A stretch of 64,000 nucleotides of DNA from Favolaschia claudopus (GCA_037176885.1 JAWWNJ010000037.1:806001-870000), one strand, 5' to 3'; shown: positions 32,083 to 43,907, numbered from the stretch's first letter. Notes: a model not told the origin generated them from the sequence alone. Made by a program: numbers and translations.

Positions 32083-32274
32083 CCGGATAAGTACTACCGT
32101 TTGCTCGTTATGTTGCAGTTGCGGTTAAGATTGGGTGAAACAATGTATAAAGAGACAACGAAGATAAATGTAAAAGGCCGCAGTGCGATGATGAAAGTAT
32201 CGTTCGGAATACAGATTTCAATTCGAGCGAACAACGTGAAATCGTTACAAATTCCCTCCATCCGTCAAGCTTAT

Positions 32275-33150
32275 TTAACCGCGAATAGTCTCACCAGCTG
32301 GATACAGAATTCAGTGCCACGATCTGAAGGAAAAGACACAAGAGGGCACTCACGGCAGCTTCCATCAGCCGCCTGCGCACAAGTGGCCGCACGGGTGCAC
32401 GAAGTGGGGCTGGAGATGCACCCATCGCCAGAGTTGGGCCACGCATAGGGAGTAGAGCCGGTGCAGTTGACAGGGTTCACATTGTTGGTGTCCATTGCGG
32501 CCCAGCCGCAGCAAGTCGCGCAGAGGAAAGATTTTCCAGACCTAAGAAGATGTGTATATAAGACGGAAGTCGAAAACGGATGAATAAAAAGGCGTACTGT
32601 TGCTGGAAGCGACCCCTTGGGGCGCCATAGCAAAATGCCTGCTGAGGATCTGAAGAGGAGTAAGATTAGTTGAGGTCCGAAGATAGTAAGTGAGTAGGGA
32701 GGACATACAAGGCTGGTACGATCCGGCGGGGCAAGCAAATGGTGTGGTACTGCCGCGCTGATTGGTGAAGAAGCCGGGCTGGGTCTGCATACAGGAAGTC
32801 GAACCCGTGTCTGGGTACAATGCGTGAGTCATTCTGTAAAGCAAAACTTATGAGAACATGGGCGTACTTGGCTGATAGAGCCCGGTATCGCAAGGCTGCG
32901 GGGTACTCGAGCCGCCATTGCAGGTGTTGCCAGCAGGGCAAGCAACGCAGGCAGTCTGGTTGTACTGGTACGATCCAGAAGGGCAAGAGGTCTGGCGTCC
33001 CAACAGTGCGCCTGCCTCTGGTCTGCAAAAATAAAAATAGAGTGTTAAGGAGCTTCGACAAAGACGAGTAGAGATGGCGTACTGAGGAAGTGCAGTGACA
33101 CTGGAGAGCATCATCAGGGCCACAGAGATAAGAGGAGTGGCGAAGAACAT
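32275..33150 (-). CDS. cysteine-rich secreted protein, ephrin-receptor-like repeats (copy A)
   Basis: Six exons: 33150-33083, 33022-32868, 32810-32709, 32649-32598, 32541-32354, 32297-32275, giving 195 residues. Introns are 48-61 bp. Residues 1-20 are a signal peptide (MFFATPLISVALMMLSSVTA). The rest has many Cys in CPSGSYQYNQTACVACPAG and CPAGSYQP patterns, like the ephrin-receptor-like/GCC2-GCC3 repeats of extracellular proteins. It then has SFLCATCCGW and ends in the tiny exon PGETIRG. Likely a disulfide-rich extracellular or wall protein; the role is unknown. Its neighbour 34939-35807 has the same exon structure, so they are tandem duplicates. Confidence 0.75.
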
Positions 33151-33248
33151 TTTGAGATAGGTGGACGAGATGCTCGTCGTGTGTTGGGGGAGGCGGAGGC
33201 TTGACAGGCGTTCTGCAGCTACTGAAGAATTGGTCTGTAGCGCTCCAG

Positions 33249-33256
33249 TCTTTATA
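33249..33256 (-). promoter_or_regulatory. TATA box of cysteine-rich gene A
   Basis: TATAAAGA on the minus strand, about 100 nt before the ATG; conserved with TATAAATG at 35910-35917 before copy B. Confidence 0.5.
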
Positions 33257-34700
33257 CCATTCCTAGACGCGGAGATGGCTGTACAGTATCTCAGACACAA
33301 AATGACATTCGCTGGATATGAGCGCGGAACGAGGAAGAAGATGTCAGATTCGTCTCAGAATCGCATCAATGACCGCACACGATCTCTGCACACTGGCGGT
33401 GTTTACTCTCGATCCGCGCGCCCGTGACGAAAGGACGGCTCGCGCGTCACGGTGGTGCCAAGAGTGAACGTCGGCCAAGGCATTGAAGCGGCATCATCTC
33501 TGTCTCCCCCAGCCTCAACCCATCTCTTCCACCTCTGCCTCAGGGCAAACGCCCCACAATTCCGATGTCGAGGAGCAACGCGTGACACGGTATTTCGAAA
33601 TAATGAAGCCGCGCCAGGGAGGGCTCTTGTCCACGAAGAAGAGAACGACGGAGAGACATCATATAGCGGAGGGGATACGATTCCAATCAAGTCTAGCTGC
33701 CATATTCTTTCCGGAGAAATCCACCGTGGCGAGTTCGCTGGCGCACGGATGAAGTAGCCATTGGGCGCTCTCTCTTCCCAACGGAGGGCCCGCGTCCAAC
33801 GCGAAGAACTTCGCGTTTGGCATACACCCGTACTGGCGGAATGGGTGAAGGATGCGAGTCGGGCAGGGCAGAGGTATGATCCATGTGACAATGTGCGCAT
33901 ATGCGCAGTCCAATCCAGACGTCGATAGGGCAGACATATCCGGTCTGTAGCGGATTCGTTCTAGCCAATACTTTGAATTATGAACAAACGAACAACCAGA
34001 AAGATAGCGCATACCTCTGTGCGCTGCGTAGTCATGCAATCGACTGTTCCCAGTACAGACGCGCTCGACAGATTCGAAAGCATCATCGCCGAATCGTATA
34101 TCTTCCCGAGAAGATTTTCAAGGCCGTAGATCCACCACGGAGCACTTCAACACAGCCGGAGAACGCAGGGAATCTGATGACACAAAGATTGGACCATTGG
34201 CTGGCACTCTTTTGTGAATAGCGCGCTCGAAGCATCGACGGGATTGACCGTAAACTGAATTTTTTTCTTTGGACCGAGTAGTCGTTGGGTGAACATTTGT
34301 AGTGATTCACAAATATGTTGGCCATTCGCGAGGTCGGAAGATTGCGGCATTTGCGCAGGCGGCCACACCGCGGTCGCTGTCGGTGCTGGATTTGTCGATG
34401 AGGGTCACGCCGGGTGGAGCGCGATAGAGATCCTCAGCTCGCCCCCCGGACATTGTGGGAGCCCAACCGATGCAGGAGTGTGCTGTCCCGGGCGATGTGA
34501 TATGCTTCTCGCAGAGGCCGTGGATCGTCAGTGCGTCTAGCGGCTTCGAAGGGCCAGGGCTTTCGAGGGGGCCGAATTCGCTGGTCAACGTGGGCAACTT
34601 GCGGAGAGGGGTCGGCGTGATTGTTTCCGCGAAATACGAGCTAGTGTGCACTGGTCGATACACCCATGAAATTCATCGAAGATTGAGAGCGCAGGCGACA
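33257..34700. other. intergenic between the cysteine-rich duplicates
   Basis: Open frames up to 165 codons without domains or family matches. No gene supported. Around 34235-34285 an AAACTGAATTTTTTTCTT stretch resembles the KLNFFL linker codons of F-box genes, but surrounding frames do not match. Confidence 0.3.
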
Positions 34701-34738
34701 TGACGGAGTGGAAGAAAGAGCATGACTACCTAATCAGG
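34660..34738 (-). pseudogene. F-box 5' relic (promoter and first codons)
   Basis: ATG at 34701 on the minus strand reads MSPALS, like MSPASL of 28919-30301, and its upstream flank matches that gene (GGAGTG, AAGAAAG) including ACCTAATCAGG at 34728-34738, 27 nt from the ATG. The frame closes soon and no F-box follows. Confidence 0.35.
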
Positions 34739-34938
34739 CACAGGAAACTTGTTCTCACTTTTTCCTCCGTCCCGGGAGTGATTTCGATATAATGCTTGGC
34801 TGATATATATAAAACGATTCTACGGAAGAGTACACGAAGACGAATGTAATACAAAGTAATAATCCGACGGCAGGAAAATCTCGTTCGTAATATATAAGAG
34901 AGTTCGCAACAGAAAGATTGAATATTCTTCCCTGGCCT

Positions 34939-35807
34939 TTAACCGCGAATAGTTTCCCCAGCTAAACAGCGAAACAAATTGACATCCTGAAAGAAACGAT
35001 ACAGAATAACACTCACGGCAAGTTCCATCAACCGCCTGCGCACAAGTAGCCGCACGAGTGCACGAAGTCGGGCTGGAGATACATCCATCGCCAGAGTTGG
35101 GCCACGCATACGGAGTAGAGCCGGTGCAGTTGACCGGATTGACATTGTTGGTGTCCATTGCGGCCCAGCCGCAGCAAGTCGCGCAGAGGAAAGATTTTCC
35201 AGACCTAGAAAATGTGTATATAAGACGCAAGTCGAAAAACAGATCAATGAGAAAGCGTACTGCTGCTGGAAGCGACCCCTGGGGGCGCCATAGCAGAATG
35301 CTTGTTGAGAATCTGAAAGGAGGATAAAGCATCAGCGCTTGGGTGAAATTGACGGAAAGAAGGAACGCACAAGGCTGGTACGAGCCGGCGGGGCAAGCAA
35401 ACGGTGTGGTGCTGCCGCGCTGATTGGTGAAGAAGCCGGGCTGAGTCTGCATGCAAGAGGTCGAACCCGTGTCTGAGCACAATGCGTTAGTCAATCTGCA
35501 GGACAAAACTTATAAGGACAGATGCGCACTTGGCTGATAAAGCCCGGTATCGCAAGGCTGTGGGGTACTCGACCCACCATTGCAGGTGTTGCCAGCAGGG
35601 CAAGCAGCGCAGGCAGTCTGATTGTATTGATACGATCCAGATGGGCAAGAGGACTGACGTCCCATCAATCCGCCTGCCTCCGGTCTGCAAACGTATGAAA
35701 AGATGAGCGAGATCCGAAGAAGGGAAGAAAATGACATACTGAGGAAGAGCGGTGACGCTAGTGAGCATCATCAAGGCCGCAGAGATGAGGGGAGAAGCGA
35801 AAAACAT
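34939..35807 (-). CDS. cysteine-rich secreted protein, ephrin-receptor-like repeats (copy B)
   Basis: Start ATG at 35807, first exon to 35740, and the same six-exon layout as copy A, ending PGETIRG with the stop at 34939. Signal peptide MFFASPLISAALMMLTSVTA. Mature part has the same cysteine pattern (SGSYQYNQTACAACPAGNTC, DTGSTSCMQTQPGFFTNQRG). All splice sites are conserved with copy A, and the last intron is recognisable because both copies then encode the same seven-residue end. Nucleotide identity is very high in exons and visibly lower in introns, consistent with purifying selection after tandem duplication. Confidence 0.75.
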
Positions 35808-35909
35808 TTTGAGGTAGACAGCAAGAGTTCAGAGCGCGGGTGGAGGGGGGAAAGACTTCAAGTGGGAGGCGCTGCGAAGCTGATGAGAAATTAGTCTGGA
35901 GTGCTTCAG

Positions 35910-35917
35910 CATTTATA
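35910..35917 (-). promoter_or_regulatory. TATA box of cysteine-rich gene B
   Basis: TATAAATG about 103 nt upstream of the ATG at 35807. Confidence 0.5.
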
Positions 35918-36332
35918 CCGTTCGCGGACGCTTCAGGGACTGAGCAATACGTGAGACATAGACATGATATCCGCTGGAAGTGAGCGCGGAAGGCGGAAGA
36001 TTCAGAATCAGAGTGAATCCATGACCGCATGCTGAGACAAGGGCGATTGAAGGACAGGCATATACGGAGTCCAGGTAGCTTTGTCTGAAAGAAGTGTATC
36101 AAGATAGATAGGAATAGTTCCGAGCGGCACGAGCTGAAGGCGGAGGCAGACCGGTATAGGTGGATGTAGATTTATTGGGAGAGTCCCGCAATGATTACAA
36201 GACATCTGAGACAAACGTATTGACGGGACGGTGCCGAATCAAGGGCAAGCCTCAAACCTAAAAAGAGAAGAAACCGTCAGGGCTACGAAGAATTGTGGCA
36301 ATCGGTAACCCGTACCTTGGGCGATGGAGAAA
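35918..36332. other. intergenic
   Basis: No gene recognised. Confidence 0.35.
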
Positions 36333-38074
36333 TTATATCAAATTTTTGTCCAGCGGTCCAACGTGGATATCAATCCCGTTGCTTTCCGCCACGGCTCGCA
36401 GCGCAAGCAGGACGTCGTCGTCGGGCACTGGCACGATCTCGAGAAGGATGAGTTTGAAAGACTTCAACGACCTGACGCCTAGAAGTCGAATAACCAAATC
36501 GTATGGCGGTACAGGCATGGAATACTTCGGACAAACGGAAAGGTGACGGAGATTGGGAAGAAAGGTTTGGTCGTTGGCCAATATCTCCAGCACGGTCCCG
36601 AAAGCGTAATACCTGGCAACCACACTGAGATCAACGATACTCGGAATGGCTATGAACGATGCCACATCCTCCGTCCCGTCGGTGATAATTTCGAGGGTAC
36701 GTAACGGGGGGGAGGAGCGAGTCACGAATGCTACAAAGTCGGTGCTGGCGATGTCAAGAGTGGTGAGAAGGAGGTGCTGGAGTGCTGGAAGAGTGAGGAA
36801 GTTCAGGAGAAATGTGGTGCTGCGTTGCTCGGAATGTAGAGAATGTCCCAGACGCAAGGTCTGTAGAAATGGCAGCGTTAATGGGCAGATGGACCCCGGT
36901 GAAAGAGGGTACATGATGGCGTAACGTGCTATGCCTTCCGTATGGCACTCAGCAAGCGCTGGAGCGTTACGCAGGAGCTCTATGCAGTGTTCCGAGGTGA
37001 ACCAATTTCTGGTTGTGTGGATTTTGATGGTAAGCCTTTTGAGATTCACACCGCAGGACCACGAATAATAAGCGGCTTACAGTATCGTTTTTATGGGACA
37101 AAACAGGGGCCAAATCAGGCCTCTCTTTATCTGAACAAAAAAGCGGGCTGAAAGTTGCCTTATTTAGGCAGATATCAGGGCGCGTTGTTTTGTGCCTGAT
37201 TATCTGCGATAAAAACGATACTGTAAGGGGCTTTTTATTTGCGGTCCAGCGCTGTAGCTGCCAGCAGCCAGTTTACCCTGCACCATCCTTGCCAATCTGG
37301 CAGATCGCCCGCCACTGCGCAGGACCGCAAATAAAAAGCCTCTTACAGTATCGTTTTTATCGCAGATAATCAGGCACAAAACAACGCGCCCTGATATCTG
37401 CCTAAATAAGGCAACTTTCAGCCCGCTTTTTTGTTCAGATAAAGAGAGGCCTGATTTGGCCCCTGTTTTGTCCCATAAAAACGATACTGTAAGCCGCTTA
37501 TTATTCGTGGTCCTGCGGTGTGATTATATGCGGTGCGGTTGAGCAGATCAAATTGCGGATGGGGTTCAACCTGAGAAGTTCCTAATGTCGCTTCCAGAGA
37601 CAACTCGTGCAGATGGGGTACGCACGCATCCAACAGCGGCTTCATATTCTGTGATCTGTGTAGAGGACCGTGCAACGAGAGTGAAAGGGGCATGTGCTTT
37701 GCCCGCGTGATCCATGTCAGACAGAGCTCAGCAAAGGGATCCTTGTGTGGTAAAGAATCTATTCGTAGTCGCGTCCAAAGGCGTGGAATCGAAATTGCGA
37801 TATCATTCCACAAGTGACAAACACGGAGAAAAACCAGCGGTGGCTCGTCGAAGTCCACTATTGGCTGAGAAACATTGGCAGCGCAAAGCATGAATATCTC
37901 GGATTGTAGCTCCGTTGGCAAACGAGCTATCGGGTCGAGGGCTGAGTTCAGTCGTCTTCGCGCCTGGCTCTGCTGTTCTTCGAGACTCCGCAGGATCTGC
38001 TTCTGAGCCTTTATTGCCGCCGAGATACCGTCGATCTCTTCGCGCAATTCTGCGACGACTGAGGCTTGCGACAT
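36333..38074 (-). pseudogene. F-box/LRR-like gene split by a foldback element
   Basis: N-terminal half 38074-37526 (MSQASVVAELREEI, F-box LDPIARLPTELQSEIF, VCHLWNDIAISIPRLW) and C-terminal half 37046-36333 (LKRLTIKIHTTRNW ... GIDIHVGPLDKNLI) are separated by the 476-bp element 37047-37522. Removing the element and one copy of the 3-bp target repeat joins NRTAYN to LKRLTI in frame, and no other lesion is seen, so the gene was intact until the insertion. As it stands the N-terminal product runs into the element and stops at 37418, leaving F-box and coiled coil without most of the LRR-like body. Subfamily B by its LNSALDP linker. Ile replaces Met in DPIARLP. Confidence 0.9.
37047..37522. mobile_element. 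476-bp foldback/MITE-like element
   Basis: Terminal inverted repeats of 201 bp each (37047-37247 and 37322-37522) with a single mismatch surround a 74-bp centre. Ends are CACACCGCAGG / CCTGCGGTGTG and the element is flanked by ATT direct repeats (37044-37046, 37523-37525). Each arm is itself an imperfect inverted repeat: CTTACAGTATCGTTTTTAT occurs four times in alternating orientation (37076, 37209, 37342, 37475). No coding capacity, so non-autonomous. A CAC terminus with a 3-bp duplication would fit CACTA-type elements, but family assignment is inference. The near-identity of the arms indicates a young insertion. Confidence 0.9.
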
Positions 38075-38542
38075 GGTGGTACAAAACAAGTTGGAAATTG
38101 TTGTGCACGTGGGAGTTGATCCAATCGCGATCCCGTGTCAACAGACGCGTTGTGTCAGGTTGTGTCGAGGACAATAATTTCAGGTAATTTCAGGTTTGTC
38201 TCTTGTGAGCTGTTAGAGTACCACCTCATTCTATATATGATAGAGTACTTACACTCGCGCCTTTGATAGACATACATGCTTTTCTCAGTTCTGTATATCA
38301 TTGTAGACTTTCGACCAAAGGTTCATGGCCCTGCATAGCTAGCCAGGTATACGATGAGCAGGACTTCAAAGCAACTTGAATGCCAGAAGGTATTTCAAAA
38401 AGAAATCACTGGCCAAGCAGTAGCTGACGCAGACCAGCCCAATACCGGCGGCCTGTTTCTTGTATCCGACGAGTCGCCGCTGCTTCATACACTCGACTTC
38501 ACAAACCCAAGATCTCATCAATTGCCTGCCAGTGGTAACTAC
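38075..38542. other. intergenic
   Basis: No gene recognised; contains the promoter of the split F-box gene and the 3' flank of the MYND gene. Confidence 0.35.
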
Positions 38543-40708
38543 CTAGTGCATCGTTATCAACTGACCAGTTCTCGCTACCAACGCCCGAATACGATTCTCG
38601 TCGTGTGCCGCCTCCTCTGGCGTCTCCGAAACAAATGGTAATGCCCTCGCAATCCTAATCAGTCCATCATAAAAATCAGACTTTTCAACTCGCAACGGAA
38701 ACAGACGATATTTCGTCTCGCGACCTTCGACGACATCCATCATATGCAGTCTCATACGACCGCCACTCCGCGCTAATCGCCTGACGCGCACCATAAGCTC
38801 TGCGACGAGCTTCCCCTCCACAGCATGGAGCTCATTCGGGAAGAGAAGATGGGTGACGACGCCGCAGTGGTGCGTGTAGTCGAATATCACTATGTATGAA
38901 TGAATTGAATCGAGGTCGCTTAGACTCGGATATTGGCGGAAGGTTAGAACTTCGCGGCCAGAGAGCGAAACGAGTTGATTTCGGTAATCATGATGGATGA
39001 GAGCGCGCATGAAAGATCGTTCCCGTGTCTCGAGAAGTTCGGGATACTCTGAGTCATGTAAGTTCAAAGTTGATTCACAGTTGTTTGAAATCACTCACGG
39101 ATATTCGCTGCTCTTAGCTGGTCACACTCTGTTCGATGTCCATCGCTCCAATCCGCCGATTGACAATCTTCCGAACAGTAATTCATGCTTAGACACCCAG
39201 CACATCGCTTGAATTCAAGTTTCTGTTCAATTTTACCGCACTATGGGTGAGATAATTAACATTGATTATATTGAGTATGCAGTAAATTGCATCGATATCC
39301 GCTGAGACTCACCGATATATTATCGCAAGCCAAAAACGAAGGTCTCCCAGCGGCTTCCCACTTGTCCAAGATAGCTCCGCGCTCGTTCGTGATCCTCACA
39401 AATTTCTTCCACTCGCCAACAAATGCAGACGCCTTGAAACGCGGATCATCAGCCATCTTTTCGGCCTCCACCAGAGCTTTTCTCGTTTCAATTATCACCG
39501 AGCGCGAGACGAGTGCGAGAGGAAGGATACCGCTGGGGAGTTGCTGCATCGAGGAGGAAGTTCCTGGGATGTCAAATGATGCACTTGGCCCGAGGAGGTT
39601 GATTAAGAAAGAGGTATACTCAGTGTCTCGTGCCGCCCAAGCGATGATGCAGCGGAGAAGGCCTGCTCGAAGGCTTTGAGCGATCCAAGGATATCCGGGA
39701 GGCATGGTGAGGCACATCGTCAGATACTTGACTAATTGCCCAGCTATGCCGTTGTGCAGAGAGTCGAAATGTTTAACAGCGAAAACACGTTCGAGAGCGC
39801 AGACTAAGGTTGCGATGATGCCCTGTTTTAGCAATATAGAGAGCCATTTTTCTTCGAGTTCGGCGGGGATGGTTAAGAGGCTGGCGGCGTTGTTGAGGGT
39901 AGCCATAACTCTCTCCTCGGGATTGGCGCTGGTTAAGATGATGGAGAATTGTTTCAAGACGGCTGCTGCCAGTCGTTCGAAACTACCGTCCGCCCCCTCT
40001 AGGATCTGGTCAAAAATATGGCGAGTTTCGATGTTGACACATGCATTGGGGACGAGGTAAAATGTTTGAAGGAACAGTTTGGTCTGGTCAGAAGATGGAT
40101 CGAGAACGAGGGTGATCCATGCCCTGCTGAAAATGAGGTGAAGTCCAGGTAGTACAGCCGAAATCTCGCGGACTGGATCGCTCCGCTGAAACTTTGCGAC
40201 GACGAAACAGTGGATGAGGCGGGTCATTCCATATTCGCTGGGAAGGAACCCGGGGATGTACTCCCAGTAGGTGTCGAAGAACTGCATCCACGGCCAGACT
40301 CGGGCCCACAAATCAGGACACGCGTCGACAGTTTCTGGATATATGCGGAGGTCGGTAAAGTGATGGAGAGCTTTGAGGGATAGCTGAGCTGCGTCGATGT
40401 ATGAGGGGCGGGTGGCATGGTGTATCATCAACTCCATGGCCTGGGGCGTCGGAATCATGCGAGGATCAAGATTAACGTAGAGCACAGGAAGCACGCAGAT
40501 GGGCGACGTTCCGATGCAGAATTTGGAGGTGTAGTTGCTGAGGGCGTTCGTGACCACCCTCAAGTCGGGTAAAGACCGATTGGCTGCCGCCAAAGCGGCG
40601 GCCTTGGATATTTTAGAACTCAAATGAAAAGAAAAAATATGTGATGCTTACGCGGATACGTTTATCGGGCAAGTCTGAAACAATTTTCAAATCCAAAGCT
40701 TCGTGCAT
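38543..40708 (-). CDS. MYND-type zinc-finger protein
   Basis: Four exons: 40708-40652, 40602-39313, 39240-39099, 39048-38543, giving 664 residues. The start was chosen at MHEALDLKIVSDLP because a 49-bp intron (donor GTAAGC, acceptor CCAAG) then joins in frame to AAALAAANRSLPDLR; the frame around 40623 has no ATG of its own. A long helical region precedes the MYND finger, which crosses two introns: C445, C450, C462, C465, C471, C475, H484, C488 (SCGKIEQKLEFKRCAGC then YCSEDCQSADWSDGHRTEC). Such fingers bind proline-rich partners; the family is abundant in agarics and mostly uncharacterised. The C-terminal part after the finger contains a membrane-free alpha/beta-like region. Intact. Confidence 0.8.
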
Positions 40709-42810
40709 TGTGCCAAGTAACCGTTAGAGTCCAAGGTCGTGTATGACGTCGCGCCGGTTGACCGAGAAGATGGACTTGTTACTCGACGACCTTGGATCAT
40801 ATCAGGCATTCATCCTTCTATTACCTGTACTGAGAGCTCAAAGTCCGAATTCATGACCCGCACCGCAAGCATACGAAGTACTTGGCTCAGAAGAATAAGT
40901 TGTGTTGGATTCATTCCAGTAGCAAGAAAGCAGACAGAAGTCAACATTGAACGTTCGAGATCGCGCGAGTGTAGGCGATTGAAGTGGTTGACTATGAGTA
41001 GGAAAGAGTTGGGAAAGAGGCAAGATTTGTTCTCGCCGCGGCAAAGCCGTCGGCCGAATTTTGTTAGCCGGCGCTAAAATTTTCTCAGCGACGTAACCCG
41101 ACGTTACCAACAACGACGACGAGGGTGGCTAAAACGACAGCACATTGGCGCCTCTATCTGTATTTCCACCGTATAGGGATTGTCATTCTTCTCATCATTC
41201 AATCATATTCCACTCTTTCTCCAAGTTCCGCGTGGATCAATCTCAAGAAGGACACTCGCAACTCAGCGCTACGAGTCGATACTCTCCATATCCACAAAGA
41301 GGGACTGTAAATATAACCCTGAGTAGTCGCAAGGTTGCCACCACATGCGTTGCGGGAAGATTTGCGACAAAATCTGTTTCGTCGCTCTGGTTTGGTTGTT
41401 CCTGAGAGTCGGCATGGCGCAAAACACGAGTGCTTGGTGAGTCTGTAGTCCCTGTATTCCGCTTCAATTGTCTGATTTTATTAGAATATTCAATGCATCA
41501 AATATAACATTTCGGACGAGACTTGGCTTCGTTCAAAGTGTTATGGGCGATTCATAGCGCTCGTACGACCGTTTATGCGTCGTATGGATGCTCGAATCAT
41601 TGTCTATCGACCTGCGGAAGGTACTCTCCATGCTTGTCCAAGTCAGTATGAAAATTAATCACTTGTCCTCTAGAAGGCTACAAAGGCTTCGAGTAATTAT
41701 ACCTTTTTGGAGTTTCCGTGAAGTGAGGGAAGGTAGGGGCGACGCCCGTGGGCTGCGATCCCACTGGATTTGAAAAATAACACCTTTCCCTCCGGATCGA
41801 TCGAATGAAGCGTAGGCGCAAAAGAATCTCGAGGAGCTGAAGGTATTGTCGTGACTATGATTGTCAGAGAACATTCACGCTCATAATAGCTTTATTCCAG
41901 TCTCATTGGACTTTTTGTCGTGCCCACCCGTGTCGCCGACGCCAAATTCATCGGGTCGTCAAAGTGTCGTATATCTACCTCTACCTGTAGTGTTAGTCCA
42001 ACGAAGCTCCCGGACGCACGCACCGTGACACTGCGTGGAGATTCAAGAACGCGAGGTTATGTCTGATGAGTGCGTACCGTTTGCAAGTTCTTCTGCTTCG
42101 GCTAATGTTGATTCTAGAGGCATTCGTGTCAGTCTACATGCAGTGTTGCCAGCCATGGACACCAGCGGACACCCCTCTCAATCTTGTTGCGCATAGCTAG
42201 CAGGTACGCACCTTATCAAGTACCCGCTGCTACTCCTGACAACTGTTGTCAACTCGCAGCTATTGTCAGTCCCGTAACAATCGATTGCGCAGAGTCGAAG
42301 ACGGCCGCCCGCCCGAGCTACTCATCTCGTATCTTAAACCCGTACGCATATTCCATAGACTCGCTACTATTGCTGAAGTCAGCTGCAGGATGTTGTATCT
42401 CCTTACCGACGAGGAAAGAGTCCAGCGGACGCCCCATCGATCTGATCATATTCCGTCAGCTTTAGCAAGTAGCGAGGTTTTTACCAGTTCCCAATGCTAC
42501 TGCTGATGTCTGTCGCAGGTCTCGCTATTCCTGCCTTGACTATCATCAAGAATCACAGACGACTAACCTCTCCGCCTCGCCTCGAGTTGATGACTATTCA
42601 CAAGAAAGGTACATTTACCTTGAATCGCTGTTTTCTTGACTTATAATAGCTCTTCTGTAGCCTTTCGAGGACCTATGTCGTACAACTCTTCCAAGTCGCG
42701 TCGATTTTCGATCGCGGAGTGTTCTTCACGTGAGGGCAAATAAAGCGCCAAACAAACACCGTTTGTTGATCCCTCCTCGTCTTCCTGCATACACCCATCA
42801 GCTGCAAACC
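40709..42810. other. long intergenic region, possible 5' exons
   Basis: No gene I can support. TCGGCCGA occurs at 41050-41057 without an F-box start. The part 41916-41965 resembles 47378-47425 (both contain GGGTCGTCA in a similar context). Several GT..AG pairs of 45-55 bp between 42190 and 42660 could be introns in the leader of the gene at 42811, but no coding frame is convincing. Confidence 0.35.
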
Positions 42811-43683
42811 ATGAATTACGCGACATACAACCCCTTCTCTGCCATCCCCTCTCGCTCGCGTAAGAGGTCTTGCGATCATTTCGACGACTCGGACTCTCGG
42901 CCCTTGAAGTGCGTCAAGCGACCTGTGCGTCTGCGGCTCAAGACTCTCTTGCGCCTGAAGGAGCAGCAAGAGCGTTGGGCGCCGAAATTCCTCAAGGCGA
43001 GCGCGGCTGTTGACCCAACGCCCGTCGTCATACCTCCCGTCTTTCGCCGTCATCCTAGCGAGGCGTTCTTTGATGTCGCTCGTGGCGAGTACGCCTACCA
43101 CCACCTTGATACCGTCCACGGGCAAGATTTCGACATGGCGCTCGCCGACGTCCAGAGCGATTCCCAGCACGGCGAGATCGTCTACGAGGACGTAGAGATG
43201 CAGGATATCAAGGAGGTCCAGGAGGTCGAGACCTGCCCACATGTAGACGAACTCGCGCTTGCCTTGAACGCGCTCAACATCTCCTATGGCGTTCCCGACC
43301 TCGTCTACGATATGGACGGCCTCGACCTTTCGTCTGGGTTAGCAGATGGAGACCAAATCGTAGCTGATGACCGCAACGCGAGCCTCACCTCTCGAGCCGT
43401 CAGCGTCCCAACTGGCAAGGCGAGTACACACAAGGCCAAGGCCAAGGCAGCCAACGACGACAAGGAGAATCTCGCCCCTCGTGGAGAAGCAGCGGCGAGC
43501 TCTAGCAAGAAGAAGGCGGCGTACCCCAGCGTCAACTTCATCGACTTCCAGGAGCGTGGTGTACTCAAGCCCATGCTTGTCAAAGCTCCTCCCGTTGCTT
43601 CAGCTCCATACAGTTATTGCCAGTACTTCACCACCGCAATGTCAGCCGTCTGCGGGGCTGTCGCCATGTGGAGACTTTCTTGA
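42811..43683 (+). CDS. hypothetical nuclear protein with KEN box
   Basis: 290 residues from MNYATYNPFSAIPSRSRKRS; the upstream in-frame extension has no start ATG support. Not recognised. Visible are a basic cluster near the start (RSRKRSCDHFDD) and one near the end (HKAKAKAANDD, SSKKKAAY) that could act as nuclear localisation signals, an acidic middle (EIVYEDVEMQDIKEVQEVE) and a KEN motif (DDKENLAP), a degron type used by the APC/C. The C-terminus turns Cys- and hydrophobic-rich (YCQYFTTAMSAVCGAVAMW). Codon use is strongly C-ending and regular, which supports real coding. Function unknown. Confidence 0.6.
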   Translation: MNYATYNPFSAIPSRSRKRSCDHFDDSDSRPLKCVKRPVRLRLKTLLRLKEQQERWAPKFLKASAAVDPTPVVIPPVFRRHPSEAFFDVARGEYAYHHLDTVHGQDFDMALADVQSDSQHGEIVYEDVEMQDIKEVQEVETCPHVDELALALNALNISYGVPDLVYDMDGLDLSSGLADGDQIVADDRNASLTSRAVSVPTGKASTHKAKAKAANDDKENLAPRGEAAASSSKKKAAYPSVNFIDFQERGVLKPMLVKAPPVASAPYSYCQYFTTAMSAVCGAVAMWRLS

Positions 43684-43907
43684 GGTGTCTGCATACTTTT
43701 CATCAGCATGTCTTTCGCGTTCTTCGGTTCCCTAGACCCGTCTCTTACCTCTCATTCATAGAACAAATCAAGGATATCAGTATTAGAATCGGATTCGGGC
43801 TCCCTTTCCCTTGCATATGATCTCCACATATCTCTTCTCGAAATCTCTTTCTACCTTGGTACCGCATTTGATCGACCACATCCTATCTTCAATGTATGTC
43901 GATCCCC

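Noticed and set aside
37047..37522. CRISPR array or hairpin RNA gene
   Set aside because: Two long inverted arms with target duplication show a transposable element; no direct-repeat spacing.
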